Assembly: GCA_004764695.1 (NCBI GenBank)
Contig: SMSO01000036.1
Location: 888,001 to 952,000 of the forward strand
From: Schizochytrium sp. TIO01
Taxonomy: Eukaryota > Sar > Bigyra > Thraustochytrida > Thraustochytriidae
Direction: 5' to 3'
Length of the DNA stretch: 64,000 nt
The number at the start of each line of letters is the position of its first letter. Position 1 is the stretch's first letter. The position numbers and the translations under genes are program-made. Of this stretch, positions 1-10,604 are shown in pieces. A model generated the notes under the pieces. That model made no database searches and was not told where the DNA came from. It worked only from the letters and a program-made list of their open reading frames with translations.

Positions 1-50
1 GCGTTTGACTCTTAATCAAATGGTCGAGGGTTCGATCCCCTCATTGGGAA
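1..50 (+). tRNA. tRNA-Lys (CTT), 5'-truncated by the window edge
   Basis: This is the 3' part of a tRNA identical in sequence to the three complete copies that follow. The anticodon arm with loop CTCTTAA (anticodon CTT, reading AAG), the T arm and the 3' acceptor strand are present. The first 22 nucleotides lie outside the window. A T5 run at 57-61 is a probable RNA polymerase III terminator. Confidence 0.93.
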
Positions 51-142
51 ATCTTCTTTTTGGCTTTGCTTATATTTTTTTAATTAAAGAAAAGAAAATT
101 GGATAGTAGTATATAAATTCCAGATGAATTTCGGGAAAACAT

Positions 143-187
143 CATGGGAAATAGGAGCATCAAAGCTCTGTTGTCCTTTCTTAGGAA
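143..187 (+). promoter_or_regulatory. Conserved 45-bp block just upstream of the tRNA (also at 352-396 and 561-605)
   Basis: The 45 bp directly before each complete tRNA are nearly identical in all three units. They contain a short inverted repeat (GGAGC, a 6-nt loop, then GCTCT), followed by TTGTCCTTTCTTAGGAA up to the tRNA start. Conservation is higher than in the AT-rich middle of the spacers. This could be an upstream Pol III promoter element or simply the youngest part of the duplication; sequence alone does not decide. Confidence 0.4.
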
Positions 188-259
188 TCCCGGTTAGCTC
201 AGCGGTAGAGCGTTTGACTCTTAATCAAATGGTCGAGGGTTCGATCCCCTCATTGGGAA
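188..259 (+). tRNA. tRNA-Lys (CTT), copy 2
   Basis: The 72-nt sequence folds as a complete cloverleaf. It has a 7-bp acceptor stem (TCCCGGT with ATTGGGA, two G-U pairs), a D stem GCTC/GAGC, an anticodon stem TTTGA/TCAAA with loop CTCTTAA, a T stem GAGGG/CCCTC with loop TTCGATC, and discriminator A. The anticodon CTT decodes AAG (Lys). Internal A-box (TAGCTCAGCGG) and B-box (GGTTCGATCCC) promoters are visible. No CCA is encoded and there is no intron. A T5 terminator lies at 266-270. Confidence 0.97.
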
Positions 260-396
260 GTTTCCTTTTTGGCTTTGTCTATATTTTTTTAAATTGAAGA
301 AAAAGAAAATAGATGGTAGTACAAAAATCCCTCCACAGTCTCAGCTTACATCATGGGAAATAGGAGCATCGAAGCTCTGTTGTCCTTTCTTAGGAA

Positions 397-468
397 TCCC
401 GGTTAGCTCAGCGGTAGAGCGTTTGACTCTTAATCAAATGGTCGAGGGTTCGATCCCCTCATTGGGAA
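397..468 (+). tRNA. tRNA-Lys (CTT), copy 3
   Basis: The sequence is identical to the 188-259 copy and starts exactly 209 bp after it. The same cloverleaf, CTT anticodon and internal A and B boxes are present. A T5 Pol III terminator is at 475-479. Confidence 0.97.
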
Positions 469-605
469 ATCTCCTTTTTGGCTTTGCTTATATTTTTTCA
501 ATTAAAGAAAAGAAAATTGGATAGTAGTATATAAATTCCAGATGAATTTCGAGAAAACGTCATGGGAAATTGGAGCATCGAAGCTCTGTTGTCCTTTCTT
601 AGGAA

Positions 606-677
606 TCCCGGTTAGCTCAGCGGTAGAGCGTTTGACTCTTAATCAAATGGTCGAGGGTTCGATCCCCTCATTGGGAA
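606..677 (+). tRNA. tRNA-Lys (CTT), copy 4
   Basis: This is the last complete copy, again 209 bp after the previous one and identical in sequence. A T5 terminator is at 684-688. About 25 bp beyond it the similarity to the array stops, so this is the right-hand end of the tandem array. Confidence 0.97.
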
Positions 678-1159
678 GTTTCCTTTTTGGCTTTGTTAAT
701 TTTCAATATTGAATTAAATTATAGTGCTTTCAAGTCTTGCGTTGATAACTTTATTCCAAGGCTCAAGAAATGATATGATTACAGCAAAGAAGAGTATACT
801 AGGGCTTTTGCTGGATGTCAAGAGATATTCCAGATGCAAACCGGGTTTGGTTCATGCTCCCGTTTATAACTTCATCCAGGTTAACTTTATGGCAGTGCAT
901 TCGATTTGCAAAAGGTAAAATTGTATCGAATTGTTTCTCAAATGCATACTCTTTTGAAGTGAGAAGTGATGATCTAGCTTCCGATTTCTGAGTAGTACTC
1001 AACAGAAAACAAAAGAACATAGTAAACCTATCTACAAAACAAAGAAAGCATTTGCAAAATTGAGCAGAAAAGAGTTATTTTTAGTTATTAGTAAATAAGA
1101 AGTCAAGCCAAACATCACACGAGCATTCAGAAAAAGAAAAAAAATCATTCCATAAGCCT
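678..1159. other. Intergenic, tRNA array to NEMP-like gene 3' end
   Basis: AT-rich spacer. It holds the end of the last tRNA unit and the 3' flank of the gene on the minus strand. Short open frames on both strands have no recognisable domain. Nothing else is seen. Confidence 0.6.
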
Positions 1160-2569
1160 TTACTCATACATTCTCTCTTCTTCTTCCACCTCCATTTCAT
1201 CGTTGTCTTCAGAATATTGTCTTGGTAATACTTTGATTCTGTCTATGTTCTTCGCAATCCATTTCCGAAAATCCTCAGATTCGAAAAGCTCTCTCGTTTG
1301 GAGTGCAGTTTCAAATTCACCTTGTTCTCGATATTCTTCCTGGGTGAGAAAGGGTCCTGCAATATATTTCGTTCCCATTTTAGCAATACCCCAGTTAGGA
1401 CACAGAATCTTCCATAACTTTACGGCTTGCTGGTTTAAGAAAGGCATGATTACTTTGTGCAAAAACAGAGCAATGAAGATGATACCTGACCAAATCAATG
1501 ACCTAGTAGAATGGAACGTGCAGACGTAACCAACTCCAATTAAAAACCACCGCACGAGGTCTTTGAGAGCAGGGCTAGGACCATTTGGCTGGCCATTGGA
1601 ACCGCGCAAGAAATAGTAAGTCACAGCAAAGCTCAGCAAAGTGGACCCAGCGATGTAGTAAATGAGTTCGTTTCGGTAAGAATCAACAAGGATCTCAAAG
1701 ATATTTGTGAGGAATGTTGCTGCGACACCAAAAACCGCCTGCACGGTAATAGCCATCCAGGCAGAGTGCTTTGAAGAAGTAACTCTCTTTAGGACAAGCC
1801 AAGTGAGAAGAAATACACAGAGAAATACTCCAATGGTTGTGCCCGATGCATAGTACAGGAAAATTTGCTGGCTTAACCATGGTGCCAGCTCTATCAGCAC
1901 CCAACCAGTCGCGATAAGAGCCGGCCCTCTCCAGGAGAACTGTTTTCGTTCAACAGTAAGGCGAAGTTCTTCTGAATGCTCGTCATCTCGAATTTGGTCG
2001 CGTTCAAGTATAACACAGCTTACACCATAAGGGGAGAACGCAACCTCTTTTCGACAGCTCAACCCAACGCTGTCCTTCAAAGTTCGAATACCCTTTGTCA
2101 GCATGCCATCCAGACCATGAGTGGCCGGGGCAGCAGATTTTTTGAGTCGCATCAAAAGATCCTGGAACCCACTCACATCGCAATTTTGCCTCATCGATTC
2201 CGCTTCAGCCATGTTGAGAGAGGGCTTACCAGTTTCCCAAAGCATGGCTGATATCACTTCAACGTGCAGACGCGAATCGCTGCTATCCCCTTCAATGCAG
2301 GCACCATGTTTAGCATTGCTGTTGACAGAAAATACGAGCTCACCAAATATACTCTTGAATTGAGCAAATGTATTGTGCTGATTACAAACGCACCAAATTT
2401 TAGACTCAAAACATTCTGCACCTTCACAAACATCTTGTGCATCATTCACATCCAAGCTTCGAATAAATTCGATTTCTTCAGCTCTTCCTGTGATCCAAGA
2501 AGAGCTCATCAAGATTAGCAAAGCTAGAAAGAGCCAAAATGGACGTATCAGTGTATTTTGCAAGGCCAT
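1160..2569 (-). CDS. NEMP/TMEM194-like nuclear envelope integral membrane protein
   Basis: The 469-aa protein begins with a signal peptide (MALQNTL, then hydrophobic residues to about 28, cut near GRA/EE). An N-terminal luminal region of about 190 residues contains several cysteines. A C-terminal block of about five membrane helices follows, starting at WRGPALIATGWVLIE and including FLYYASGTTIGVFLCVFLL. The C-terminal tail is charged and acidic (DEMEVEEEERMYE). Order of parts, length and the YYxxGxxxGVFL pattern match the NEMP (TMEM194, formerly DUF2215) family of inner nuclear membrane proteins; human NEMP1 is of similar length. I chose the ATG at 2569; the frame stays open 7 codons further but without another ATG. 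It is divergent from the polymerase gene. The family call comes from pattern recognition, so the function in this organism is inferred. Confidence 0.78.
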   Translation of the reverse strand: MALQNTLIRPFWLFLALLILMSSSWITGRAEEIEFIRSLDVNDAQDVCEGAECFESKIWCVCNQHNTFAQFKSIFGELVFSVNSNAKHGACIEGDSSDSRLHVEVISAMLWETGKPSLNMAEAESMRQNCDVSGFQDLLMRLKKSAAPATHGLDGMLTKGIRTLKDSVGLSCRKEVAFSPYGVSCVILERDQIRDDEHSEELRLTVERKQFSWRGPALIATGWVLIELAPWLSQQIFLYYASGTTIGVFLCVFLLTWLVLKRVTSSKHSAWMAITVQAVFGVAATFLTNIFEILVDSYRNELIYYIAGSTLLSFAVTYYFLRGSNGQPNGPSPALKDLVRWFLIGVGYVCTFHSTRSLIWSGIIFIALFLHKVIMPFLNQQAVKLWKILCPNWGIAKMGTKYIAGPFLTQEEYREQGEFETALQTRELFESEDFRKWIAKNIDRIKVLPRQYSEDNDEMEVEEEERMYE

Positions 2570-4490
2570 TTTATGTGCTGGTAGGTGCAACTACTTGGCA
2601 AATGCACGGGCTTCCCCCTTTTTGTAGGGTCTGCTCGAGAGTATCTCTTCCGAGTTCACTGGATGGAGTCTTGGCTCTCGAGAATCTAAGCAGCGAGCCA
2701 ACGTACTTAACAATCAATCTATCCCAGAACTTCACTGAGGCTTCAGCTTTAGCTTCCCCCAAAAGGCTCTAAGCACACAGCGCTGCGTTCTGAGCTCGTC
2801 GCTTTGCACACTATTGTGTCTCGAATGTGCTCCACGCGGCGCTCTGAGACAGTAAATATGATAGGAGTTTGCGAAGCTTCAGGAGAGAGTAACAGGGTAT
2901 TGAAAACCTTTCTTCTATAGTTAGCTAGGAAGACCATTGCTAACTAGTTGCTATATAATAATCACCTAGGTACTTATGCTATTGTATTAGTGTTATATAT
3001 AAGTGTGTGCTTCTAACTGCCATAGAGAGAGCAATCATGCTAGAACTACCAAGTGCCTAGGTGTTGTTTACCCATGTGGCTCTCAACACTCGTACGCTCT
3101 CAAAAAGCACCAATGGAGTCTTTGCAGAAATTAATAGATAAAGCGCCAAAGAATAAGCATATAATAAAGACCTTAAGAGGCAGTCGTATGCGGCATGAGT
3201 TGCTAAATTACGAGCAGCCGAAATACCTTGCAGAGAGAAACTTAGAGAGAGTTTTCATATGTCGCATTAGTTGAACTTTGATTTTTTCATGGTTCATTCT
3301 TTTGAAAGTATGTAGCCTAAACGGACGTCAAGCTCCAACCCTGATGCGTCAGAATCGGACAGGTATTAAATTTGTTACGTAATCACTACCTGGTGCTAAT
3401 CTAATTTGTGGTTTGGATCGGCTACTCTGGCAAAGCAATGAACGAGCTAAAGGGTGTACTCTCCATTATAAATAAGACGGAAATGCTATAAGTCACAAAA
3501 TGCATCCACGAATAAAATATGTATGTTGAACAAGAGAAGAGGAAAGAGAACGAGGAGGATCATGATAGAAACAGCCGGAATAATTGCGTTTGGGGGGAAT
3601 ATTCACTAACAATATAAATTTGCAAAACCTCAAGACCAAAGCTTAATTTGCGCTATTTATTTGATTCTGTCCATCTTTAGCATCTCTGATGCACTAATTG
3701 AATGCAAACTTCAATACTAGCAGCACAGCCTGGAAGTCCCAATAGTGCTTCTTTAACTTTCTATTTATCGATATTTACCCAGTAATCAAAATGCGAGGTG
3801 TTGGCTGATGCTGGTTTGCTGTTCTGTTATGAACTTTATGCACTAAGCTAATAGACATCAGTCAGGAGACGTGGCAATTATGCTTTCTTCTCTGCGTCAA
3901 AGATGAACGAAAAGAAAAGAAACGATTTTTCATTTTTCATTTTTTCATTTGTATGTCTATAACAAATTAAATTTTTATTAAAAAACAAAACAATATAAAA
4001 ACGGACCTAGATTTAAAAATTGGGTCGAAAAAATAGAATTAAAAGACAGTAACAATGGGGAACTTTGCATATAACGCATTGAGACGATGGTTTTAAAAGA
4101 AAAAATATAGGAATAGGATAGCAGATGGTTTTTGGCCATGCGAGTTTGGGAAAAGGACAAGGAAACTTAAGTAAAGAGTCATCGGCTTAATTTACCAATA
4201 AAGATGTAGAAATTGTCCTACAATAGAATCCTAAGTAAGTTCTTTTTAGAGCTTCCTTTGGATAATAACATTGTAAACCACGGTGGTTGGAGAGTACTAT
4301 TATTGGGATTGTTAGGTAGGTCGGTAGGTAAGTAGCAATAGTAGTGCTGATGGTAATTGGACGACTATGAATGCTTGAAGAACAACAAAGTTCATGAAGT
4401 AGAGTTGCTGGAGAAACAAATCCTGCTTCCTTTGTCAAAATCGTCACACCGAAGTTGGGATGCATAAGGGCCTTCGGTCTGACCATTTCT
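2570..4490. other. Divergent intergenic region, NEMP-like gene / organellar DNA polymerase
   Basis: About 1.9 kb containing the promoters of two divergent genes. AT-rich stretches dominate 3900-4200. A near-palindromic ACCTAGGTAC lies at 2964-2973. Short open frames (for example 3053-3274) lack coding character. No RNA gene or transposon is recognised. Confidence 0.6.
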
Positions 4491-7349
4491 ATGTATCTTG
4501 CGATGGCAGAAATGCTCATCTCAACTTCTCTTGTGAGCGCCCGTTTGCTGGCTCCTCGAGGATGTAGCACGACTGCGTCTCGCGTCCTGCAAAAGGTTTG
4601 GCTCGGAAGCCAGCCTTTTGCTCGCTGTGCCAGCACCAAGGCTGATGGATTGAGCGGTTTAAAATCCAAACAACATGAGTTGCGGAATCTACGCAAAGAG
4701 CTGCAAAGCATTCGTCAGAGAGTTGAAAAGTTAAAGGTCCAGCCACAGTCTCAAATGACGGCTAGCAAGGATCGAGAGGGTAAGGATTCAAAGGGTGAGG
4801 CTCCACTCGCTCACGCTGCACAATCGAATGCGCGCTCTAAGGCTAGTGATGCGCCGGGTGCAAGCAGCCGGTTAGGAGACAAAAGGGAGACGAAGACATC
4901 ATCTGCTTCAAGTCCTGCGAAAACAGGGAAACCTGATGACCGAACACCAAATTTAGCGGGAAAATCAAAGCCGTCATCTGCAGAGTCTGCATCTTCTATT
5001 CAGCACGAAGTGATCATGACTCCTGTTCGGGACCTTTTCCCCCTGGAAAAGAATGCTAGTCAACTCTTATCTATCATAAACTGTGATTCTAAGGATTTTC
5101 TGATCTGGAAAATCACAACTGTGGAAGAAGCTCAAGAGTTTGTCCGTCTGGTCCAGAAGCTCCCACCTAGTGTTGTACTTGGCTGTGATACCGAGGCTTC
5201 AATCGATCTAGAACTTGGGGTGGTTAACAATGGTTATATCACCTGTGTATCAGTTGCATTTCCTACACTCAAAGACTATGATCTTGTGAGGGGGTTGCCG
5301 AACGAGCAAAGGAAAGTATTAGAAAAACAACTTCCTCAGCGCCGATTATGCGCTTGGATTGATGTTCTTGGTGACCGCGCACATTTGCTGGACATCGTTA
5401 AACCAGTATTTGAATCCGGAAATGACAATCCAAGAAAAGTATGGCAAAACTACACTTTTGATTTTCATATGCTTGCAAACCATAATATCAAGCACAGGGG
5501 TCTGGCAGGCGATACAATGCACATGGGCCGCTTGGTGCACAATGGTCGTATCAGAAGTTTTAGTCTTTCGGAACTCTCTTCTGCTTGTTTAGACCGTCCC
5601 GAGTTAGCCAAGATTTCGATGAAAAATATTTTTGGTGAACGCGAGAACTCTAAGGACGCTGGTAAGCAACAAGGGAAATCTATTGCCAAATCAGATATTA
5701 TTCAGGTTGGTCCACTTCGTGAAGCTTGGATCGAATACAGCTGTCTAGACTCTGTTGCATGTCTTGAGCTTTACTTTCTTTTCCAGAGTCAACTTCGGAA
5801 CATGAATTTTGTCGAAAAGGACACTGGTCTACACCGAAACCTTTTAGAAGTCTACGAAGCCGGAATCTTGCCATTTGCACAAGTACTTGCGGATATAGAG
5901 CGAGCTGGGTTTCAGGTAGACCTTAAACACCTTTCAGCAATCGAAAAGGCAGCGAGTGAGGATCTCGAAGCCGCCGATAAAAGCTTTAGAGGCTGGCTTC
6001 GTACATCAGGTGCTTTGAAAGACCCTGATGATGCGGATCTTTTCAATACAAGTTCTTCAGCGCAGCGCTCTGCCTTGTTGTTCAGTTGGGACCCAAAGGA
6101 AAAAAAAGTGATCAATCTAAAAGATCCTTCGAGCTGCATTTACATGAAGGATACAACTTCGAATAAACAAGTTGCTATTCGGGGACTTGGTCTTGAAATT
6201 ACAGATGTTACCGCCACTAAGGCTCCGGCTACGGGCTCTGCGGTGCAAAGTAAACTCGTTGGCAAGCCATTCGATGACCCTCCAAAGTGGGGAACTGCCT
6301 ATGAACCTCTAGAGAGTCAAGAAGCAGGTCGTGGGGAAGCTGCTTGCAAAGGTTTGGGTCATCTCATCGAGTCCGCTGCTATCCAGAAACTTCTAACCAC
6401 TTTCATTGCGCCCCTCAAGAAACGAGGTGAGGAAAGCGCGGAGCATCGCATTCATACTTCTCTTAAGTTCAACACGGAAACTGGACGACTGAGTGCTAGC
6501 AATCCAAATTTGCAGAATCAACCAGCTCTCGAGAAGGATCGTTACGGAATTCGGAAGGCATTCATCTCCCGTCCTGGAAATAACTTAATTGTTGCAGATT
6601 ATGGACAGCTGGAACTCCGTGTGTTGGCTCATCTAGCCAACTGCGTACCGATGATCAAAGCTTTCGAAGCTGGTGGAGATTTTCACAGTCGTACAGCCTT
6701 AAGCATGTTTGACTATATCGAGAAAGACAAGGAAGTCATTCTTGAATGGGACAAAGCAGCAAATGGGGGCAAGCCCCCGCCGTACCCTCTTATTAAAGAT
6801 AAATATGCATCGGAACGTCGCCAAGCAAAAGTTCTTAATTTCTCGATCGCATACGGTAAGACAGCGTTTGGTCTATCAAAGGACTTTGGGGTATCTCTTG
6901 ATGACGCCAAAGACATTGTGGCGCGTTGGTATAGTGCCCGACCTGAAGTTGATCAATGGCAAAAAGATACAATTAATTTTTGTAGGAAATTCTCTTACGT
7001 AGAAACAATATGGGGTCGACGTCGTTTCTTTCCGAAAATCAATTCAAGCAATCCTAGAGATCGAAGTGCTAGTGAACGGGGTTCGATTAATACACCAATT
7101 CAGGGCAGTGCTGCAGATATTGTGATGAGTGCTATGATCAAGCTTCATATGCATGAACGGTTTCGTGAAATCGGTTGGCAAATGGTTTTACAAGTACATG
7201 ATGAAATTATTGCAGAGGGCCCGGAAGAATCAACCGACGAAGCCATGGAGATTGTCCGAACTGTGATGGAAAACCCAATGGATTACAAAATGCGGGTTGA
7301 CATGATTGTTGATGCCAATGTTGCGAAAACTTGGTATGAGGCTAAATAA
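4491..7349 (+). CDS. Plant/protist-type organellar DNA polymerase (POP, family A) with 3'-5' exonuclease
   Basis: The 952-aa protein is a replicative family A DNA polymerase, expected to copy and proofread mitochondrial (or other organellar) DNA. The N-terminus is rich in Arg, Ser and Ala and poor in acids (MLISTSLVSARLLAPRG), as in a mitochondrial presequence. A low-complexity linker follows to about residue 180. The exonuclease motifs are present: Exo I DTE (D233, E235), Exo II NYTFD (N320, D324), Exo III YSCLD (Y416, D420). Polymerase motif A is ADYGQLELRVLAH (D703), motif B RRQAKVLNFSIAYG (R776 to about G789), motif C QVHDE (H903-E905). All catalytic acids are intact. There is no 5'-3' exonuclease domain, as expected for POP. 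ATGs at 4491, 4503 and 4512 are all possible starts; 4503 has the best context. It is a single exon with a TAA stop. Confidence 0.93.
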   Translation: MYLAMAEMLISTSLVSARLLAPRGCSTTASRVLQKVWLGSQPFARCASTKADGLSGLKSKQHELRNLRKELQSIRQRVEKLKVQPQSQMTASKDREGKDSKGEAPLAHAAQSNARSKASDAPGASSRLGDKRETKTSSASSPAKTGKPDDRTPNLAGKSKPSSAESASSIQHEVIMTPVRDLFPLEKNASQLLSIINCDSKDFLIWKITTVEEAQEFVRLVQKLPPSVVLGCDTEASIDLELGVVNNGYITCVSVAFPTLKDYDLVRGLPNEQRKVLEKQLPQRRLCAWIDVLGDRAHLLDIVKPVFESGNDNPRKVWQNYTFDFHMLANHNIKHRGLAGDTMHMGRLVHNGRIRSFSLSELSSACLDRPELAKISMKNIFGERENSKDAGKQQGKSIAKSDIIQVGPLREAWIEYSCLDSVACLELYFLFQSQLRNMNFVEKDTGLHRNLLEVYEAGILPFAQVLADIERAGFQVDLKHLSAIEKAASEDLEAADKSFRGWLRTSGALKDPDDADLFNTSSSAQRSALLFSWDPKEKKVINLKDPSSCIYMKDTTSNKQVAIRGLGLEITDVTATKAPATGSAVQSKLVGKPFDDPPKWGTAYEPLESQEAGRGEAACKGLGHLIESAAIQKLLTTFIAPLKKRGEESAEHRIHTSLKFNTETGRLSASNPNLQNQPALEKDRYGIRKAFISRPGNNLIVADYGQLELRVLAHLANCVPMIKAFEAGGDFHSRTALSMFDYIEKDKEVILEWDKAANGGKPPPYPLIKDKYASERRQAKVLNFSIAYGKTAFGLSKDFGVSLDDAKDIVARWYSARPEVDQWQKDTINFCRKFSYVETIWGRRRFFPKINSSNPRDRSASERGSINTPIQGSAADIVMSAMIKLHMHERFREIGWQMVLQVHDEIIAEGPEESTDEAMEIVRTVMENPMDYKMRVDMIVDANVAKTWYEAK

Positions 7350-7557
7350 TTCAAAGTTAAATATTCTCTTTGTCTTGAAATGGCCTTACAGAATGGTTCT
7401 CATTTTTAATTTTTCAAATACTTATTTGCGTCGGTTACTTGGGATACAACTTTAAAGATATCAACAATGACTCCTCTTATGGTGAATAAGGGACCGCACA
7501 ATCTTGTTCTACATCTTCCAGTGCATTTGAATGGAAGGAGCGCAAATCTGGCACTTT

Positions 7558-7633
7558 CTTGTTGAAGGATATATCACACTAATCAGCAGATGCAACTTGT
7601 TGAAGTATATATCACACTAATCAGCAGATGCAA
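7558..7633 (+). repeat. Two tandem 38-bp direct repeats
   Basis: Copies at 7558-7595 and 7596-7633 abut exactly and differ at one base. Each contains TATATCACACTAATCAGCAG. A weaker, shortened relative (TATATCACACACTAAACAG) lies near 7725-7743. There is no coding frame through it. Confidence 0.85.
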
Positions 7634-8353
7634 GCAGAGCAAATCGCATCTTCAACATATCTTTGGGAAGTTAGCTTCAAGTACAGCTCATGGAATATAT
7701 CTTTTTGCAAAATTCTTATTAGAAATATATCACACACTAAACAGTCACTTGACTCCAATGATCCAAGGATAAGTTGCTTATTTTCTTAAACTTGTGTAAC
7801 CGCCGAGACTTAGGCGTTGATTTTGTAGCCACCCCACTGTTCCTTATTTTTGGAGAGTATATACACCCACATTCAATACTGCCCCCTACAAGAAACAAGA
7901 CAACTCTGGCTGTAGATGGCCATGCTACTATCTACCCTGAGTGGAATGTAATAGTTTAATAATTTACATGATAGTGTCCTTATGTAGAGTTTTGTTCAGA
8001 GAGTAAGGAATGATCTTTTTTATCAAAGCGATACCATATGCACATACAAGTTGCTTCTATCATCCGGTTAATATTGAACAACTTTATTCTGCAAATCAAA
8101 ATTCATAAGTTAAAGATTTACGCCCAGACGCTTGGCCCTATCAATTGCCCATCTTGATTAAATCTCAACAAGCCGCGAGTTCAAGGTTGCCGTAGTAGTG
8201 CGTCTTCGTTATCATACAATGGCAAAAAGAAAGAAAGCAACATTAGAAAACCTATTCCTTATGAGTCGAAAAACTTAAGTATCCTTACACTCTGGCAAAT
8301 AGAAGTAGGCCTTCTTTTTCTGTGACGCTGCATCTCCTGCGTTCTGGTTTCAT

Positions 8354-8374
8354 CCAATTCATCAAATGAATTGG
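8354..8374. repeat. Perfect 9-bp stem / 3-nt loop inverted repeat
   Basis: CCAATTCAT, then CAA, then ATGAATTGG. It lies inside a gene-free stretch and is not followed by a T run. It could be a protein-binding palindrome or chance. Confidence 0.4.
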
Positions 8375-10604
8375 TCAGTTTCATACACATCAGTATGGCT
8401 CGTGTTGATGGCAACTGCCCGACTCAGAGTTTGCTCTTGTGAGGTTTCTAGTAGACGCGTACAAGAATGTTTTGTAAGTTTCAGTAAATTTTTTATTTGA
8501 CCTGATGAAATTTTTATTTGATCAATTGATTATTTAAAAAACAAAATATCCGTTGAAGAAACCCCTTCCCCCCTTATAGGCATAGAGCTTTTCTCAAGGA
8601 ATCATTATTGACTTGGCAGTGCCGTTGGTACACACGTTACTGTTCTTAGCATATGCTCCGGTGGAGGGTTCTTATATTCTATATTTAACCCCATAAAAAC
8701 ATAAGAGGATGTTTCGCATTCGAGGCGATGTTCCAACATTTTGTACAGTTTGAAGATTGGAGGTGGAATCACGGCGATTGCCAAGTCATAACTGTATCGT
8801 TTGTATAGTTTATGAAAGGCTTGCTAAGCACCAAATTCATGCATGGTTAGTATACAGCTTCTTACTGCTTTATGTTATTTGCTTCAGACTTCAAAAGCAG
8901 GCCAATAGATGAAACGGAACCTCCACTTTTTTCTTCTCTCTTTCTGCTTAATTGGGGGTCAAAAGTCGTGCACCCTTTAGGAGGACAGCTTTTTCTATTA
9001 GTTTTCTGCAAGCATCTTTGGTTGGAGCCTTAGTTATGCACCATTTCGCCCGATATACCCATACAAACTATTCAACTGAAGCTGGGCAAGGATGTACTTT
9101 TAGCTTTGTCACGTATTAACAATTGCCTTTCGCTGCGAAGATGAGAAACCTGTGATAATCACCCCTATTCCATTGAAAACTCATCTTCTACATCTTTGTC
9201 AACTTGTATAACAAGATCAAATATAGCTTCGGATGCCTTGCTCCTTTCTTATGATATATCTCCAATGAAAGAATGTAGCTGCCTATCAAAGATAGCAGCT
9301 GTACAAGTTTGCAAATAAAAACTATTTTAGTATCACCAGTTCCAGCCAAGGAGAAAATGAATGTTGTACTTCAAATTGTCTCATCTCAAAACAACAATAT
9401 CAACAAAACCAAAGCCAACAACCAGTGTCACAGACTGCCATGATAATGATTAATTATAGTAATAAACTTTTAAGTGTTCATATCGGGTAGTAATTGTGCA
9501 GTTTCTTTTTGCTTTTTTTGTGAATATAAATAAATTATATATAATAGCCTGAGTACATATAGGTACCTATCTATACTGAATTGATTACATGCACAGGCCA
9601 ATATCCTGAGTACTTCAGTATTACATTCTCATTTCTCATGTACCATATAATAATTATATATACTTTTCTTTATTGCAGATAGATATAGAAATAGGAAGCA
9701 AAGCAAAAAGCAAAACATAGTATATCACTGGGTGAGTTTCTACTCAGAGGTAGGTACCTAACATAGCAGAATCAGAGCTCTGGATGTTCATCGAAGAATA
9801 AACAAATTCACTAGCAAGTCGCGAATTAAGGCATATGTGTGTCTCTGTTCGCGAACCTAGATTTCCCCAGCTTAAGGTTACTTTTCTTGTTTTTATTATT
9901 TGACATAAGGCCCCTAATACTTAGTAAGGAATATCGCCTACAACTGGTGCACTCGGTACTTTATATCAGGTAGGAAGTCTTCAGCGCGGGCAGAACGACG
10001 TAAACAACAGCGGAGTTGCAGAGCTAGCGGAATTGGCAACAGGTTCCGTACGCAAGCTCGGACAGTGCTGGAGGTTTTCTCTGAGAAGCACCGAACCAAA
10101 GCACTCCGAGCACCGATAGCCGGCTTATCAAAGGACACACCACGTATGTTGTGTCAGATTAGAGAACTGCAGCAACTAGAATATTAAGAAAGTTAAGACG
10201 AGAGGCATATCACAGAGACTTAAGCAGCACGTCGGTCAGCTGGTAGCAGGTAAACGCATTGGCCAGTGTCAGGAAAGAAAAGGCTTTGGTGGCATCTGGT
10301 CTCTACATAAAGAAAAGACTTCAATAGTGGCAACGCTGTAGGAGAAGTATATATAGCTTCTTGCATTCAGCATACAACAACTGATTAGCAAGAACTAGCT
10401 GTGTCATGCGCAAAATCAGACTTAGGTAGAAGTTGCATAGCGGTACTTTCCTGCTTTTCTAGTTCATTTGCTTGTAAGCATATCTATTACAAAGCGTGGA
10501 CAATCTCCAGCTACGTTAAATTAGCTTCTGTTAAAGAAGACCAAGCTCCGGCCAGGGTTGGAGACGCTCTGTGCCCTTTGCTTGCAACAAAGCTCTAATT
10601 TGCC

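Larger units (their letters stand above)
1..690 (+). repeat. Tandem array of 209-bp tRNA-Lys units with two alternating spacer types
   Basis: Complete tRNA starts are at 188, 397 and 606, and the truncated copy would start at -21, so the period is exactly 209 bp throughout. The spacers are of two types. Those at 51-187 and 469-605 are close to each other (both carry GGATAGTAGTATATAAATTC). The spacer at 260-396 differs in its middle, and the 3' flank of the fourth copy begins like it. This suggests a 418-bp dimer was the duplicated unit. The array extends leftwards out of the window. Confidence 0.9.
7350..10604. other. 3.2-kb intergenic region
   Basis: No coding region is recognised on either strand; open frames are short and inconsistent. 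The region holds a 38-bp tandem duplication (7558-7633), a small perfect hairpin (8354-8374), and GTAGGTACC-type motifs near 9560 and 9750. The last part is the presumed promoter and 5' UTR of the gene at 10605. Confidence 0.6.

Noticed and set aside
3053-3274. Small basic open frame between the NEMP-like gene and the polymerase
   Set aside because: No ATG at the start, no similarity recognised, and base composition like the surrounding intergenic DNA.
4187-4711. 174-codon minus-strand frame overlapping the polymerase start
   Set aside because: It begins within the well-supported polymerase coding region on the other strand and shows no domain or coding texture.
7558-7633. CRISPR-like direct repeats
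   Set aside because: Only two abutting copies without spacers, in eukaryotic nuclear DNA.
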